In this document: in pieces, positions 23,831-36,279 of the stretch
How positions within the stretch are numbered: position 1 is the first letter of the stretch
Layout: every line of letters starts with the position of its first letter
Assembly (NCBI GenBank): GCA_021442155.1
Contig: CM038232.1
Location: 57,691,436-57,755,435, forward strand
DNA length: 64,000 bases
Direction of reading: 5' to 3'
Source: Cymbidium sinense
Lineage: Eukaryota > Streptophyta > Magnoliopsida > Asparagales > Orchidaceae
Notes under the pieces: model-generated
Told to the model about the DNA's origin: nothing
The model's input: the letters and a program-made list of their open reading frames with translations, nothing else
The model's database searches: none
Translations under genes and position numbers: made by a program

Positions 23831-24962
23831 GGCACCTACCAGTGGTCCTTCGATAATATGTGGTTATATTGCTTAGATAAACATGGAGCTCGTAAGATCA
23901 TGACCGAGGTACACTCAGGATTATGCAGAGCTCATCAATCCAGTTTGAAGATGAAAGCCAAGATCAAGTGACTATGATATTACTGTCCTATGATGATTAG
24001 AGACTGCATGGACTTAGCTAGATGATGCCATCAATGTCAAGTACACGGTGTGGTCTTACACCAACCGCCCAAAATTTTACATCCAACATTGGCCTTATGG
24101 CCATTCGAGTGTTGGGGTACTGACATAGTGAGTCCGATTGACCCTCCTTCCAAGGGTCATCGATTCATCCTAGCTGCTACTTGCTACTTTTCCAAGTGGG
24201 CGGAAGTGAACCCACTCAAAGAGGTCACAGCTCAGCATGTGCTCCAAATTTTTCAGGAACCATATCGTATATAGATTTGGGATACCTTGATGAATTATAT
24301 CTGATAATGGTACTGCATTCAAGAGCACCAAGATTAATAACTTTGCTCAGAGACATAGAATAGATTAGAGATACTCTACCATCTACTACATGAGGACAAA
24401 TGGCTTAGTAGAAGCCTTCAATAAAATTCTCATCCAAATATTGAAGAAAACACTCAATGATAACAAATGACAATGACATGAGCAGTTAGTTGATACCTTG
24501 TAGGCCTACCGTACCACATATAAAACTCCAACTCAGTCTACTCCTTTCTCATTAGTGTATGGGTCTGAAGTTATTCTATCGTTAGAGGTCCAACTCCCAT
24601 CCTAAAGGTAGCTATGGGTGGTAAGATCATAGTAGAGTAGAATGCCAGGTTACAGTTAGAAGAGCTTAAAGGTTTAGAGGAGAGATGCCTAGGGGCATGC
24701 TAGAACCTTGAGTCAACCCAAAATAATGAGCTCACAATAAGTTGGTGCTTTTAGAGCTTTTCAAGTAGGAGAGCTTGTTTTAGTTCTAAAGGGACCAACT
24801 ATTGCCCATCGCAAGATGGGAGGCAAGTTTGAACCCACTTGGGAAGGCCTTTTTGTCATAGAGAGGGCCTACCAAGGAGGATCTTATCAATTCATAAATC
24901 ATAAAGGAGAGCACCCGATGCTTCTGACCAATAAGCTTTACTTAAAGAAATATTATTCTTAA
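23831..24962 (+). pseudogene. Integrase remnant, element 2
   Basis: A zinc-finger stretch (EVHSGLCRAHQSS ... CHQCQVHG) is readable with stops. The core, at 24050-24274, reads PFECWGTDIVSPID with the first catalytic Asp present, then YFSKWAEVNPLKEV. The tandem stop TGATGA recurs at 24288-24293. The catalytic Glu is kept here (TNGLVEAFNK near 24398-24428). The C-terminal KFEPTWEG and the end LYLKKYYS* (stop 24960-24962) close pol. Best preserved active-site set of the three integrases, but not translatable. Confidence 0.92.
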
Positions 24963-26465
24963 ATCATATTCCAAAATCTTTATCATCAATAAAATTCCAT
25001 TTCAAATCAAACATTCTCTTCATTTGATAGCATTTTGCTTGTTTGTGAATCCTCCATGATGTGCTTAGGGTAGGTGTGATAGAACCCAAGCGACATCCTA
25101 TCCTTCATTGACACAACACAATCATATAAACAAAAATATACATCTTTTGTCTCGGGCTACTTTGATGTGGGATAACGCCCCCTACGGCCCTCACTCATTA
25201 GCTGCTCTTGGTCTGGCTGACGTGTTACCTTACTGGTGTGTCACCCTAGTGATCCCTTGTTCAGGGGAATGTAAGTCTGCTATGCTTTCTTTCCTGAATT
25301 GACCATTTCACTGATGAGCACCTAGTTAGCATGGTAGGCCTTATTGCGCAGTCAGTAAGCTACCATCATTATCAACTTCATTTAAGAGGATGTAAGTCTT
25401 CTATGCCTTTTTCTTAAACTAGCCAGCGTGAACTAACTTGGTCGAGTGGAGGATTGGTAAGTCCCAGTGGCTCTTTCCTCCTCGACTACTTCAAGTTTGG
25501 GTCGCCTCTTCTTTATGACTCCCTATCCCAAATCCATTGATCCCTACTTTGGAAGATGTAAGTTTGTTATGATTTCTTCCTAAGTACAATTGTTGTACAC
25601 CGATCGATAGCCCTAGGTCAGATAGCACCAATCGAGTCGATGATAGACTATCTTTAGGGAGATGTAAGTCTACATGCCTTCTTTCTAGACTGATTGTTGC
25701 ACATCGACAATACACCTTAGGTGTTGGTGTTCGCTATGAAAAATGATCCACCCGTGGATATACACTCTTTGTAGATGTTAGTCGCTATGCTTTCTCCTTG
25801 AGTTGGCCACCATATACCTCCAGACATTATTTTCTTTAGGGATCAGGATAATGCCCCTAGTGGAAACTCCCCTGTGGGAACTCTATTTGGATCACGTCCT
25901 TTGCGACCCCATTTAAACACTACTCGGGTTACTACCAGATTGGATAGTTCCCCTTTCCTAGTAACCATCTCTATGGTTGGAGATTTTGTTCTGCGGATGC
26001 ACACATTTTCCTTTGGTCTGGTAAATCTGAGATAGGTCAAGGCCGACATAGCCCATTCTCAATGTGGTCCCTTGCACACCAACAGAGTCAACGATAACAA
26101 ACAAACAAAATATATATTCGCTTGTGGATTAGGAATTAATGCCCATAGTGGCAGCTTTCTCAAGCATCCATCCTATCTTTAGGGCGGTGTTAGCAAAACT
26201 CTCGATAAGAATTGCCTGACTACTCTTGAGTTGAGATAAGTCCCTAGCAGCACTCCCTCAATAGTCACCTTTAGGTCAGGTTCAACTTGTTGTGCCACCA
26301 ATAGGTTACCCTGGCGGTCATCCTTTCTTTGCAAGATGTAAGTCTGCTACATTCCCTCCAAGACCATTGCACCAACCACCACCTAGGTCGTTCGATTTGT
26401 TGTGCTACCGACAGGTCACCTTAGAGGTTGTTCCCTATTTGCTATGCCTTCTTCCTAGTATAGCC
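24963..26465 (+). repeat. 3' spacer, first part, element 2
   Basis: Same module family as 4870-7727: GATGTAAGT-like starts near 25268, 25391, 25554, 25667, 25774 and 26333, usually followed by CTTTCTTCCTAG-like sequence. One copy of GATAGAACCCAAG near 25080. No coding potential. Interrupted at 26466-26473 by the hAT-like insertion. Confidence 0.8.
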
Positions 26466-26473
26466 ATTGCACA
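26466..26473 (+). repeat. 8-bp target duplication (ATTGCACA), left side of hAT-like element
   Basis: ATTGCACA here and GTTGCACA at 27765-27772 match in 7 of 8 bases and flank the insertion. Removing the insertion and one copy restores the module segment TTGCACACC-AAAAG of the spacer. Confidence 0.8.
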
Positions 26474-27764
26474 TAAGGAGTAAATGAACCAGTGCACTCA
26501 CTGAACTACTTGAACTTGGCTCGATTAATGCTCGTTCATGTTTGTTCAAATTAATAAACAAATAAGCTTTAACAGTTTTTGAAAACTTGAACATTAAACG
26601 AACTGAACGACAATGGTCTTACTCGCTTGTTTATGTTCATGAACATACTCGTTTATTATTTGATAAGTAATTTGTTAAATAATTAATATTAAGTTTGATA
26701 ATAATTCATATATTATCTTCAAAATATGAGTAAATATTATAAAATTTATCTTAACAAGTCTTAGAAGACATAAAAGTTATATTAATTCAGTTTTACCTAA
26801 TAGGATAAAGAAGACATCAAAGTCATTAATCTTTCTTAAGGAGTCTTAGAATGTGATATTATAAAATTTTTTGTGCAATCATTCAATGTGAAGAATAGCA
26901 TCATTGTTATTAATCCACTAAATATATGAATGATTATATTTTTTGGGAAGAACTATTATTAAGTTTTAATTGTGTTATGAATATTTTTTATTCATTATGA
27001 ATATGTGTTTTCAACATTAACCTTTTTTTATAGAAAAAATAGCAATATATTATCATTCTCTTATGAATTTGAAGCATTTTTCTATTTTGAGGGGTTGATA
27101 AGAGCTTATTCCATATATAATGCTTCTTATTAGGGTATGTACTCTTTTACTTTTTAGTATTTTTTTCTTCAAATTAAATTATTTATTATTATTATTTTTA
27201 TTTCAGATGCCTTGTTTTAGAGCAAAATTATTGTAATTTAGGACATACAATAACTCAATAAGGCATGTTAGCAAGTTTGATTATGTATTTTAATATTTTT
27301 AAAGTAGACCAATGCCTTATTTCTTAATAAAAATCGACCGGCCTTCATATTTGAAAATTGCTAAGTGTGCCATATTTTTATGAATTTATATGCATCATAT
27401 TATCAAAACATTTAGCTATTGATTTTATGTATGTTTTAGCTTACCCCTTATAAAATTTTTTATGATTTGGTTTCATTTTAGAATCTAGATTTTGTATTGT
27501 GAGTAAAACTTGCATGAGATTTAATAGGATAACTACAACAAAAAATTAGAGAAAACATAAGTACTCATTTAAAACTCATTAATTAACTAAATTTAATACT
27601 TGTTCGATTAATTCAAACAAGCCAAGTACAAATCAAGCTTGAACATATATAAAATTAAGCAAGCCAAGCTTGAACATCCATACAAAAGCTTAGCATGAAC
27701 AATATTTAATTTGTCCAAGCCAAGTCCAATCTGAGGAGTACTCGGCTCGTCGATTACAACCCTA
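26474..27764. mobile_element. hAT-like non-autonomous DNA transposon, 1,291 bp
   Basis: Interrupts a spacer module and is flanked by an imperfect 8-bp duplication, the hAT hallmark. The right end read inward is TAGGGTTGTAATCGACGAGC, typical of plant hAT termini. The left end TAAGGAGTAAATGAACCAG is a degraded counterpart. Subterminal GCTCG/TTCA-rich stretches at both sides (26520-26590 and 27600-27720 reversed) resemble each other: ACTTGGCTCGATTAAT on the left and ACTTGGCTTGTTTGAAT on the right. The interior is very AT-rich with no frame long enough for a transposase, so it depended on a partner element. Orientation cannot be set. Confidence 0.82.
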
Positions 27765-27772
27765 GTTGCACA
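27765..27772 (+). repeat. 8-bp target duplication (GTTGCACA), right side of hAT-like element
   Basis: Partner of 26466-26473. The spacer continues as CCAAAAAGCACCCC. Confidence 0.8.
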
Positions 27773-28924
27773 CCAAAAAGCACCCCTTTGGTTGGATAGT
27801 CCTACCCTTCAGCTGGTAGACTACCCCTTTGGATCACCAAATCTGAGATAGTCCAAGGCAGACATAGCCCCTTCTTAGTGCGGTCCATCGCACACCGACA
27901 TGATCCATCAAATGAAATTAATCTTGACTACTTTTGAGCTGACATAAGTCCCTAGTGGAATTTACTCAATAGTCTCCCCTAGGTTGGGTTCGATTTTTCA
28001 TGCCATCGATAGATCACCCAAGTGGTTGATCCCTGCTTTGGAAGATGTAAGTATGTAACACTTTCTTCCTAGTACAACCATTGCACACTGAAAGGCAACC
28101 TGTTAGGTCAGATATTCCTACCATATGGATGGTAGACTATCTCTTTAGATCGATAAATCTGAGATATGCCAAGGTCGACATAGCCCCTTTTTAGTGCAGT
28201 TCATCACACACCGACATGGCCCATCTCAAAATCTAAAATAAAATAAATCAAACCAACTCCCCTAGTGGAGTCCAAATTGAAACAATCTAAATCCATCTCT
28301 CCCTAGCGGAGCTAATCAAACAAATTAAAGAAATTCAATCGAATTCTTATCCCCAGTGGATAGCCCGAACCTGCTTTCCAAGTGGAATGTTCACATTTCC
28401 AATCCTTAGATATTCAAATCCATATCCTGGATATATGCTTCCCCATAAATTAAGATAAAACAAATGAAATTAATTCAATCTTGATCCCGACGGATAATAG
28501 ATCTTTATCCCCAACGGATATCTTCCCATAAATCATATTCAAAATAAAACTCAAATCCACATCCCCAATGGATGGCTTGAACTTGCTTCCCTAGTGAAGG
28601 TTCACATACCCAATCCCTAGTAGATTTTCTCCTCCTTGCCCTTAGCTTAAACCTCTCACATGTCATCTCCAATGCATGTGCCTTAGTGGATCTCCTTGCA
28701 TGTCTTTGACATGGAATTTCAACCAAATTTCTTTTTTATTCTCTTATGTCTCTAGAATAAAGAGATCTGCATTGCATTAAGATGGTGATTCTATCTACCT
28801 CTAAGGTTTAGGTATATATCATTTTCATTAGTGTTTGCAATCCTTTGGATGTTGTTGATCATCGGTCAACGCCAATACATGCAGCGTGCCATGTCAGTTA
28901 CACCACACATATTATGGGTCCTTT
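27773..28924 (+). repeat. 3' spacer, second part, element 2, up to the LTR
   Basis: Continues the modules (GATGTAAGT near 28045), then a CCCTAGTGGAG/CCCCAGTGGATAG-rich part (28250-28640). The last segment (28790-28924) with TCTACCTCTAAGGTTTAGG and AATCCTTTGGATG is also found reversed at 39190-39345 in element 3. It would hold the polypurine tract just left of 28925, but the bases there (GGGTCCTTT) are not a clear purine run. No gene seen. Confidence 0.75.
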
Positions 28925-31900
28925 TGTCAACCTCACTTTTGGAGTGAGTTCTCAACCTCTTCTTCTTAGACCTAGGGATCTTCTAGACACTAAGATTTAC
29001 TTAGTCATAAGACAATTCTAGTGATTAGGTGAACACTTAGCCTAACCCTATAAACCTAGAAGAGTTGATATAGATTAGGATATACCTTAGGGATTAAGGA
29101 GATTCATCTACCCTATAAACCCAATCCATGTTAACCTTCTCAAACCAAACCTCAAATTCAATTCACATATCAATCCATATTAAATGATTCAAGCCTATAA
29201 TCAAATCCAAAATCAAAATCCTTGATAAGCCCTATGATTTTATTTTATGGGCTTAGCTAGCCAAATTCAAATCAATCCAAATTCAATTGATTTTCTCAAA
29301 TATCAATCCAACCCTTCTATCAATTTCTCAAAATTCATAATCAAAATCAATTCCAAATCAAATTTGCCAAAACCTACAATCATACCAAATCCTACCTAAG
29401 CCATGTTACCTTCTCTCATAAACTTAGTCAACATCCCATTCAAAGCAAATCAAACTCAATTGATCCCCTCATGGATCAACTATTCCATCAACTATCTTTC
29501 CAAATATAAATAAAATCTACATTTAAATGAAACAAACCAAATCAAACTAAATCAAATCAAATTGAAACCCTTCCTATGCCATGTGAGTCAACCTTCATGA
29601 GCTTAGCCAAATCTTAGCTCAAATAACTTCAAATTCAATTTTTTTTCTAATGAATCAATCATATCGTCAATCAACTTCACAAATATAATTGAAATACATA
29701 TTTAAATCATTAAAATTAAATTAAACTAAATCAAAATCCAAGCTCAAGCCACATAACGCAACTCCATAGACTTGGCAAATTACTTCATCCCAAAACCCAA
29801 GTTTAAATAATTATCTCATAAATCAATTACACCTTCAATCATATTCACAAATATAAATGAAATCTATAATCACCAAGCCAAACCAAAATCAACCCAAGTC
29901 AAACCCAACCTAGCTCATTTGACTAAAGATTTTCAAATGAATCAAAACTCATTTGAACCCAAACCAATTGCAATTGAATTTACATATCAATCTCAAATCT
30001 ATATATAAACTCAACTAAATCAAACTCAACCCAAAATCAAGCCAACTAAACCTAATTGGCTCACTTGACCCAAGGTGACCAATTTGACCTATTTAAACTA
30101 AGATCTTCAATCCAAATCATGAATTAAGCTAATTCAAACTTCATATAATGATTGTTGATCATCCTAGGATGATCAATTGACATAAATTGGGTCAAACCAA
30201 GTCAACCTAGCCCTTTAACTAAGTCAACCCCTTAACTCATATGGATATAAACTAGCCAAATTGTAACCTAAGCCAAACCCCTTAAAACTAATGATTTATA
30301 TCAAACCAAAATCAACATTTGAACATGACTTGACCTTCAATAGAGCCAAACCTAACCCAATTGGTCCTCTTGACCCAAGTTGACCCAAATTGACCTAAAT
30401 GGACAAAATGGGTCAAATCAAATCAATCCAAATTGATTGCAACCAATGACTCAAGTTTATTCCAAATTGATTGTTGACTCAAGAACCCAAATGACCTATG
30501 AACCCAACTTGGCCTAAATGGAAAACCATCCTAAGACCCAATCAAATCCAAATTAAACTTAACCAAAGCCAATAACACATTCCAAGTAATCAACCAAACC
30601 AAAACTAAGCCATGAAAGTTAATTTGGTCAATTGGGTCAAATTGGTAAACTTGACCCATTTGACCCAAATGAATTCAAACGAGATAAAACCAAATCAAAA
30701 TCAAATTGAACCAAACCAATGACACCAATACAAAATGATCATTTGAACCAAACCAACTCAAGATGACCAAATGGTCAAATTAAGTCAAATTGGACTAAAT
30801 GAGCTCCAAATAACATAAAATTTGGCCCCACCCACATTTTAATCATTCCAAATCTACCTAAATCAAATCCAAAGCCAAATGACCAAGATACCTTTGGGCT
30901 AAGGGTGTCGCACGAGACAAATCACCTATGTAAATAGTCATTTCCATTCTTTAATCACTTGGCACCATCCTATTGGTCCATCTAGGCTCCTAGACCCTGC
31001 CCAACCTGACTTAAGGGTGGTTGGGTCAGCCATGGCCCATGGGGAGGTGAAATCACCTCCCCTTTCCCATTAGAGCATTTGAAATCACCAAGGACATCCA
31101 CTACCCTCCTTGGCGGCCACCTCCACACCCTCAACCAACCAAACTGAGCCACATCATTCCGTCTAGGACACCCACATCCCTTCAAGGTGGCTGGTTGATC
31201 AAGAAGGAGCCAAATCAGCCATGGCCATTCAATCCATGGGAAGGGGGACTTCTACCAATGTTGGCCTATTATGCTTTGCACATTGGTCTTCTGAGCTATC
31301 CACCTCAAATCAGACCTCGTGCTAATCAGTAGGACTTAGTCTCTACTAGACAAAGCTTCCTTAATCGAGAAATCTACAGGTCTTGAGCTCTAGTGAGGTA
31401 TGCCATTAAAACTGATCTTTAGGAAAAAATAGGTTGGTATTTTGTGAAGAAAGGTTGCATGCCATGAGATCTCCATTGTTGGATCTCTTCGCCTTGCTCT
31501 GTGGATGGTGTGGGATTGATTTGAGCTCGATTCAAGCTCAGGTGAGCTCAAATTGAGTGAAAAATGATGGACGGTGTCTGTCTCTCTTCACTCAGGAGGA
31601 GACGGATCACGCATCATTCATTCCACATGATCGGAATGAACGATCGTGATTAAATTGTTTAGATTAATCTATTTTATCCTTTCAGTGCTGTGTGATTAAT
31701 CATGGCTATCTGATCTTAGATCAAACGCAGAAAACACATCTCACGCGCTAACTCAACTTTGACAATGGCAACTTAAATAGAAAATTCTATACAAGGAAAG
31801 CATGCCACATGGACATACATAGGTGGGATTAAGGGCTAATTAGGCTTAATTAATGAATTTTAATGGTTAAAACTTATAAAAATTATAACTAATTATAAAA

Positions 31901-34900
31901 ATAAAAATACAAATAAATACTCATTTTAAAGGTATTTTAGAGAGGAATTTATTAAAAATGTCCTTAATTAGTTTTGCATAATAAAGGCTTAATTAGGATT
32001 TAATTAAAAAATTAATTAGCTTAATTACAACTTAATTAATTAACCTCAAATTTTTTGGATTATTTAAGGGGATGACCTCCACCTCCCTTAGTTTTCTTGG
32101 GATTTATTAGTTAATTAATTAAGAGAATTAGCCAATTAAGGCTTAATTACTTTCCTAATTTAATTAAGGGTTAATTAATCATATGAATAGTAAATTAATT
32201 AATTAATTGGGTCATTTATCATTGTTTAACAATGAAGGAACTTATGAAATATAATTGGGACCTCTCTCATAATTTCTTTCCCTAAGTTCACCTTACTTTC
32301 CAAGAAAAATTAATTGGGATTAATTGGAAAATTAATTTCTTAATTAATTTAATTAAATTTTAAAATAAATCAAACCTAATTAATTGAGGTGTAGATCTCT
32401 AGCTACTCAATAACCTTAAAGACATTTAAGAAAATTATGGTTAACTCACATGTATGGGAAAACCATAAGTGTACTTAATTAAAGTTCCTCACAATAAATC
32501 AAATTAACTCACAAACATGGGATGAGATTAGGATTAGCAAACTTCTTCTCACATTACTTAATTCAAATTAAACATGAAATTAAAAATGACATAAGAAAGC
32601 TTTGGTTTACTTTAATTAGTCTCACTTGATATGATTGTCCTTAAGAATATATTTGATTGAATGAGATCATATATTTATATTTATTTATTCCTTTCCAATT
32701 ATGTTAAATATTGTATGTCACTTGAAATTATGCATTCATATTTTCAAAATTAATTAAGTCAAATGATTTTCCTTTACGTAGGCTTGCATGTGATGGATTA
32801 AACTTATGATATGTGTGGCTATTATCACTAATAAATTTAAATTATTTCCAAAGTTTATAAATCAATTATATTGATTAGAGTGACGATAGTTATAAATACA
32901 CATAGGTTTGCATGTACTAATTGCTAAAGTTTTTATTTCCTTAATCCATGTGTAGTTTGGCATGTATTTGAATGTGAATAAGTATATAGTCTGAACATGC
33001 CAGAAATACGAGGCTTTAGCTATCCCTAATGAGGTCATTTGATTACCTCACTTCCTTGGTTTAACAATGACACATATTTATTTGATTTCATTTACATGTG
33101 TTCCAACACTAGGATTTGGATGGAGCTTTGTTTCACATACATAAATGTTTTAACCAAATAAAAAATGTGACTGTTGCATGATTTTCTTTCTCTTATTTAC
33201 ATATACATTCATGTGTAGTGAGATAGCAAAGTATATAGTCCGACATCTGTGAATATGAGTCTTTAGCTAAACTAAGGAGGTCATTTTATTACCTCACTTC
33301 CCTACTTTAACAAAGGCAGCATATATTTCTCTTTACATGTGCATGTATGTGTGACTAAAAGATAGAAATCCCTCTTTTCTACTAAAAATGCTTGCATCCA
33401 TAATTGATTAAGTGATTGAATTAGTTAGCCACTTGATTTAGAGTTTTATTTTATATATTCAAATATACAAATTTACATGTGTTTGAATACAAATGGGTAT
33501 ATAATCTGGACATCCCGGGAACACGAGGCTTTAGCTATCCCCAAGGAGGTTATTTGATTACCTTATTTTCTTAGATTAATAATGACACGTACTTGTTTAA
33601 CTTCATTCTTATGTATTTTTGTATAATAATTTGGATAGATCTTTAAATTAATATAATTAAATGATTGAATCAATTGAGAAATATAAATTTCAAATATACA
33701 TATCCACATTCATCATTTAAGTGTGCTAAAAATATGTTGAATGTGTAGGTACATTTAGGATTAATATCATATTCATGTTACATGTGATGGAAAGGAATGA
33801 TTGAATATATGTCATATGATAGTAATCCAATTAGATTAATCTTAAGATGCCTCTCACATTGAATGTAATTATTTAAAGTGAACTTAAACTTATGATTAAT
33901 TTAAAAATGTGTCATAAGACATTCACTAAAAGAGAACTAAATGAATTTAATGTACTTTAGAAAGTGGCTTAAGGTAGGGAGGAAAGAAGGCAATCCTAAG
34001 TGTAAGCCAAATAAAACACTTAGTTGATAAGTGTAAGTCAAATAAAACAAAAGAAAATACTAAGTAAAATTCTTAAATCACTTGAACCATTTAAAGTGAA
34101 ATTAATTTTTCATGTTAAATTAAATCTTTTCACACTTAGAAAATCATAGTCTTAATGCTTAGCTAAGATATACCACACAAGCCTTAGCACACATATTAGA
34201 ATTAAGTCATCACTTCTAGCCTTGTATTAGGACGGTGTATGGTGTGATGTATATTTTGTTTTCTGATGTATTATTTTAGACTAGATGTAGGGTGTATGTT
34301 TTGCAGATTCAATGTTAGGCCGTGATTAGCCTAATGATATTTTCTGCAAGGGATTGTGCTTAAGGGGATGCTTAAAAATAAATATAAATATTTTGCTTGC
34401 TGGTTGCTTAAGCCCATAAGCATAATTCAAGTTAGGATAGGTGGGATTGGTTACCCATATGCAGGGTGCTAAGTTAAAATTATTAATATAATTGCTTAAG
34501 ATTGTATGTGTGTTTAGCTAACACTTGTTTTGCAAGTATAATTAGATTTACTTTTCCTATTTTTAATGTAATTTTACATTAGGAATTAGGATTAGTGCTG
34601 TGGGGGCTTAAGATGAGCATTGGTCAGAAGGCTTGGGGTACCATGTGATGCCTTGAAGCCTACCAAACCAAAGGAAGTAAGGAATGAAGAAATCAAAGGA
34701 AGAAATGAAGAAGACAAGAAGAAGAATGAAGATTTGAGAACCCCCATAACACTCACTTATTGTAACTATAATTATTCTTTTATTTTTTGGGTTGTATAAG
34801 GGTAGAGCTCGGATACCTACTTTTCTTTTTGGGTTGTACAACTGTACTTGACCGCACCAGTCTTTTATTCTTTTATGCTTAGTTATGAAAGTGCTTGCCA

Positions 34901-36279
34901 TTTTATTTAGTTTGTGCATTAAAAATGGCATGCTTTTTATAGTTTCTTTAATGATTGATGCTTGAATGTGTGGCCTGGATACGATTAGGCTTTTAGGACA
35001 AAATAAAATTTCTACACAACTAATTACTCATAATTAAAATTTCCTACAATTCATAACCTCACCATAAAGCCTAGCACATAAATATGATAATTAAAATATT
35101 TAGTAACCCCTTAGCTGAATGTTGTATGTCTCACATTATACATTCATATTATTTTACTCTTGCTAAGAGAGGGTTTCCATCCTTACATGATAGGGTAAGG
35201 CTTGACTTTTGATGGCCTCCTCTGTGTTGAAAAATACCTCTTTCTCACTAATTTAGCCCATAATCTATTTTCATCATGCATGTATGCATATAAAAATCCC
35301 AAAGACTTTGTCCAAATGAAGTGTCAAAAAATTAAAATTAATTAAAATTTGAAAAGATTTTCCATTTGGCTAAGTCATTATTCAAACCACTCATACTCTA
35401 GTCTCTTAGGGAGTGATTTTAAGGACTTTAGTCTTTTTATAAATAAATAACTACCTTAGCTATTTTGCAAATCATAAGACCATACTTCATGGATTTAAAG
35501 TGTAGGAGGAGTTAGTTGGCTACCACTTTAGTAAGTTGTAGTAAGTGTTTTATTCTCTCTTGTGAAGGTAAATCTTATGACCCACTTTGCTTATATTTAG
35601 GTCATACTTTAGCTTATGCTAAAGCTCTCTAGATTTAGGATCTGAGGTTGCTATTTCCTTCAGGTTATAATCATAAATCCTCACCTCTTAGGCATTCCAA
35701 TAATTATGTGTCTTTGGGTCATTAGTTCTAACATACTAATAAATTTCAACTCAAACATATAATTCCTCTCAATTTCAAATATAAAAGCCCAACTATAGGA
35801 TAGATTGAAATGCTTACTAGGTTTCTTAGATCATGAACATTTACTTATTCCCTTTGGCTTTAATAATAGGTCTTCTCTTTGAGTTTTTCCACTTGATTTT
35901 CCAAATACAACAATCCTTTGATAATTTAGCCTTAAAATATTTGTAGACCCTAATTGTCTACTTTAATCGAGAGTATTCTTAGGGGATTTCATATCTTAGG
36001 ATGTAAATAACTATGGAGGCTTGCCTTCATAAGGAACTTAAGGAACCTGGCTTAATATAAACCCTGCTTTACTTTTTCATGTAAAGTAGGAAAAATATTT
36101 CTAGTACATTTGAAGACCCATTATGCCTTAGGAGTCCTTGTTTTAGTGATTAGGTCCATTATAGGGTGATGTTTATATCTTTTGAGATAGTGCATCTTTC
36201 CTTAATATTGTACTCGATCACTTTAATAAGTACCCCTTAAGATCTGCGTGGTGTCCCACATTCAAAAATAAAAATCACA
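28925..36279 (+). mobile_element. LTR C: complete 3' LTR of element 2, 7,355 bp
   Basis: Starts TGTCAACCTCACTTTTGG and ends AAAAATAAAAATCACA, matching LTR B reversed and LTR E in order along their length. Internal order: AT-rich hairpin-like units (29460-29860), TTGACC-rich part (29870-30800), GC-richer block (30960-31790), TTAATTAA-rich part (31800-32400), three copies of the GAGGCTTTAGCT block, GGGTAGAGCTC hairpin (34800), end. The right end abuts reversed LTR D at once, so the whole element 2 probably inserted into D. The expected 5-bp duplication there would be GGCTA (36280-36284), but its partner lay left of a 5' LTR that is lost. Confidence 0.93.
32985..33575 (+). repeat. Three tandem copies of an LTR block in LTR C
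   Basis: AGTCTGAACATG...GAGGCTTTAGCTATCCC...AGGTCATTTGATTACC occurs at about 32989, 33237 and 33504, about 250-265 bp apart. Each is followed by an ACAATGAC or similar segment. The core corresponds to the single GAGGCTTTAAGTAGCCC block of A, E and F. Confidence 0.75.

Larger units (their letters stand above)
12652..28924 (+). mobile_element. Element 2 internal region, split by nested solo LTR and a hAT-like insertion
   Basis: Protease to second RNase H (12652-15776), interrupted by solo LTR B, resuming at 23497 through integrase (end 24962) and a 3' spacer up to LTR C. The 5' part (LTR end, leader, gag, protease N-half) is deleted: the first matching bases (GACATCTCC near 12652) lie inside the protease region. 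Joining both halves after removing LTR B and one ATTGG restores collinearity with element 1, which proves the nesting. Confidence 0.93.
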
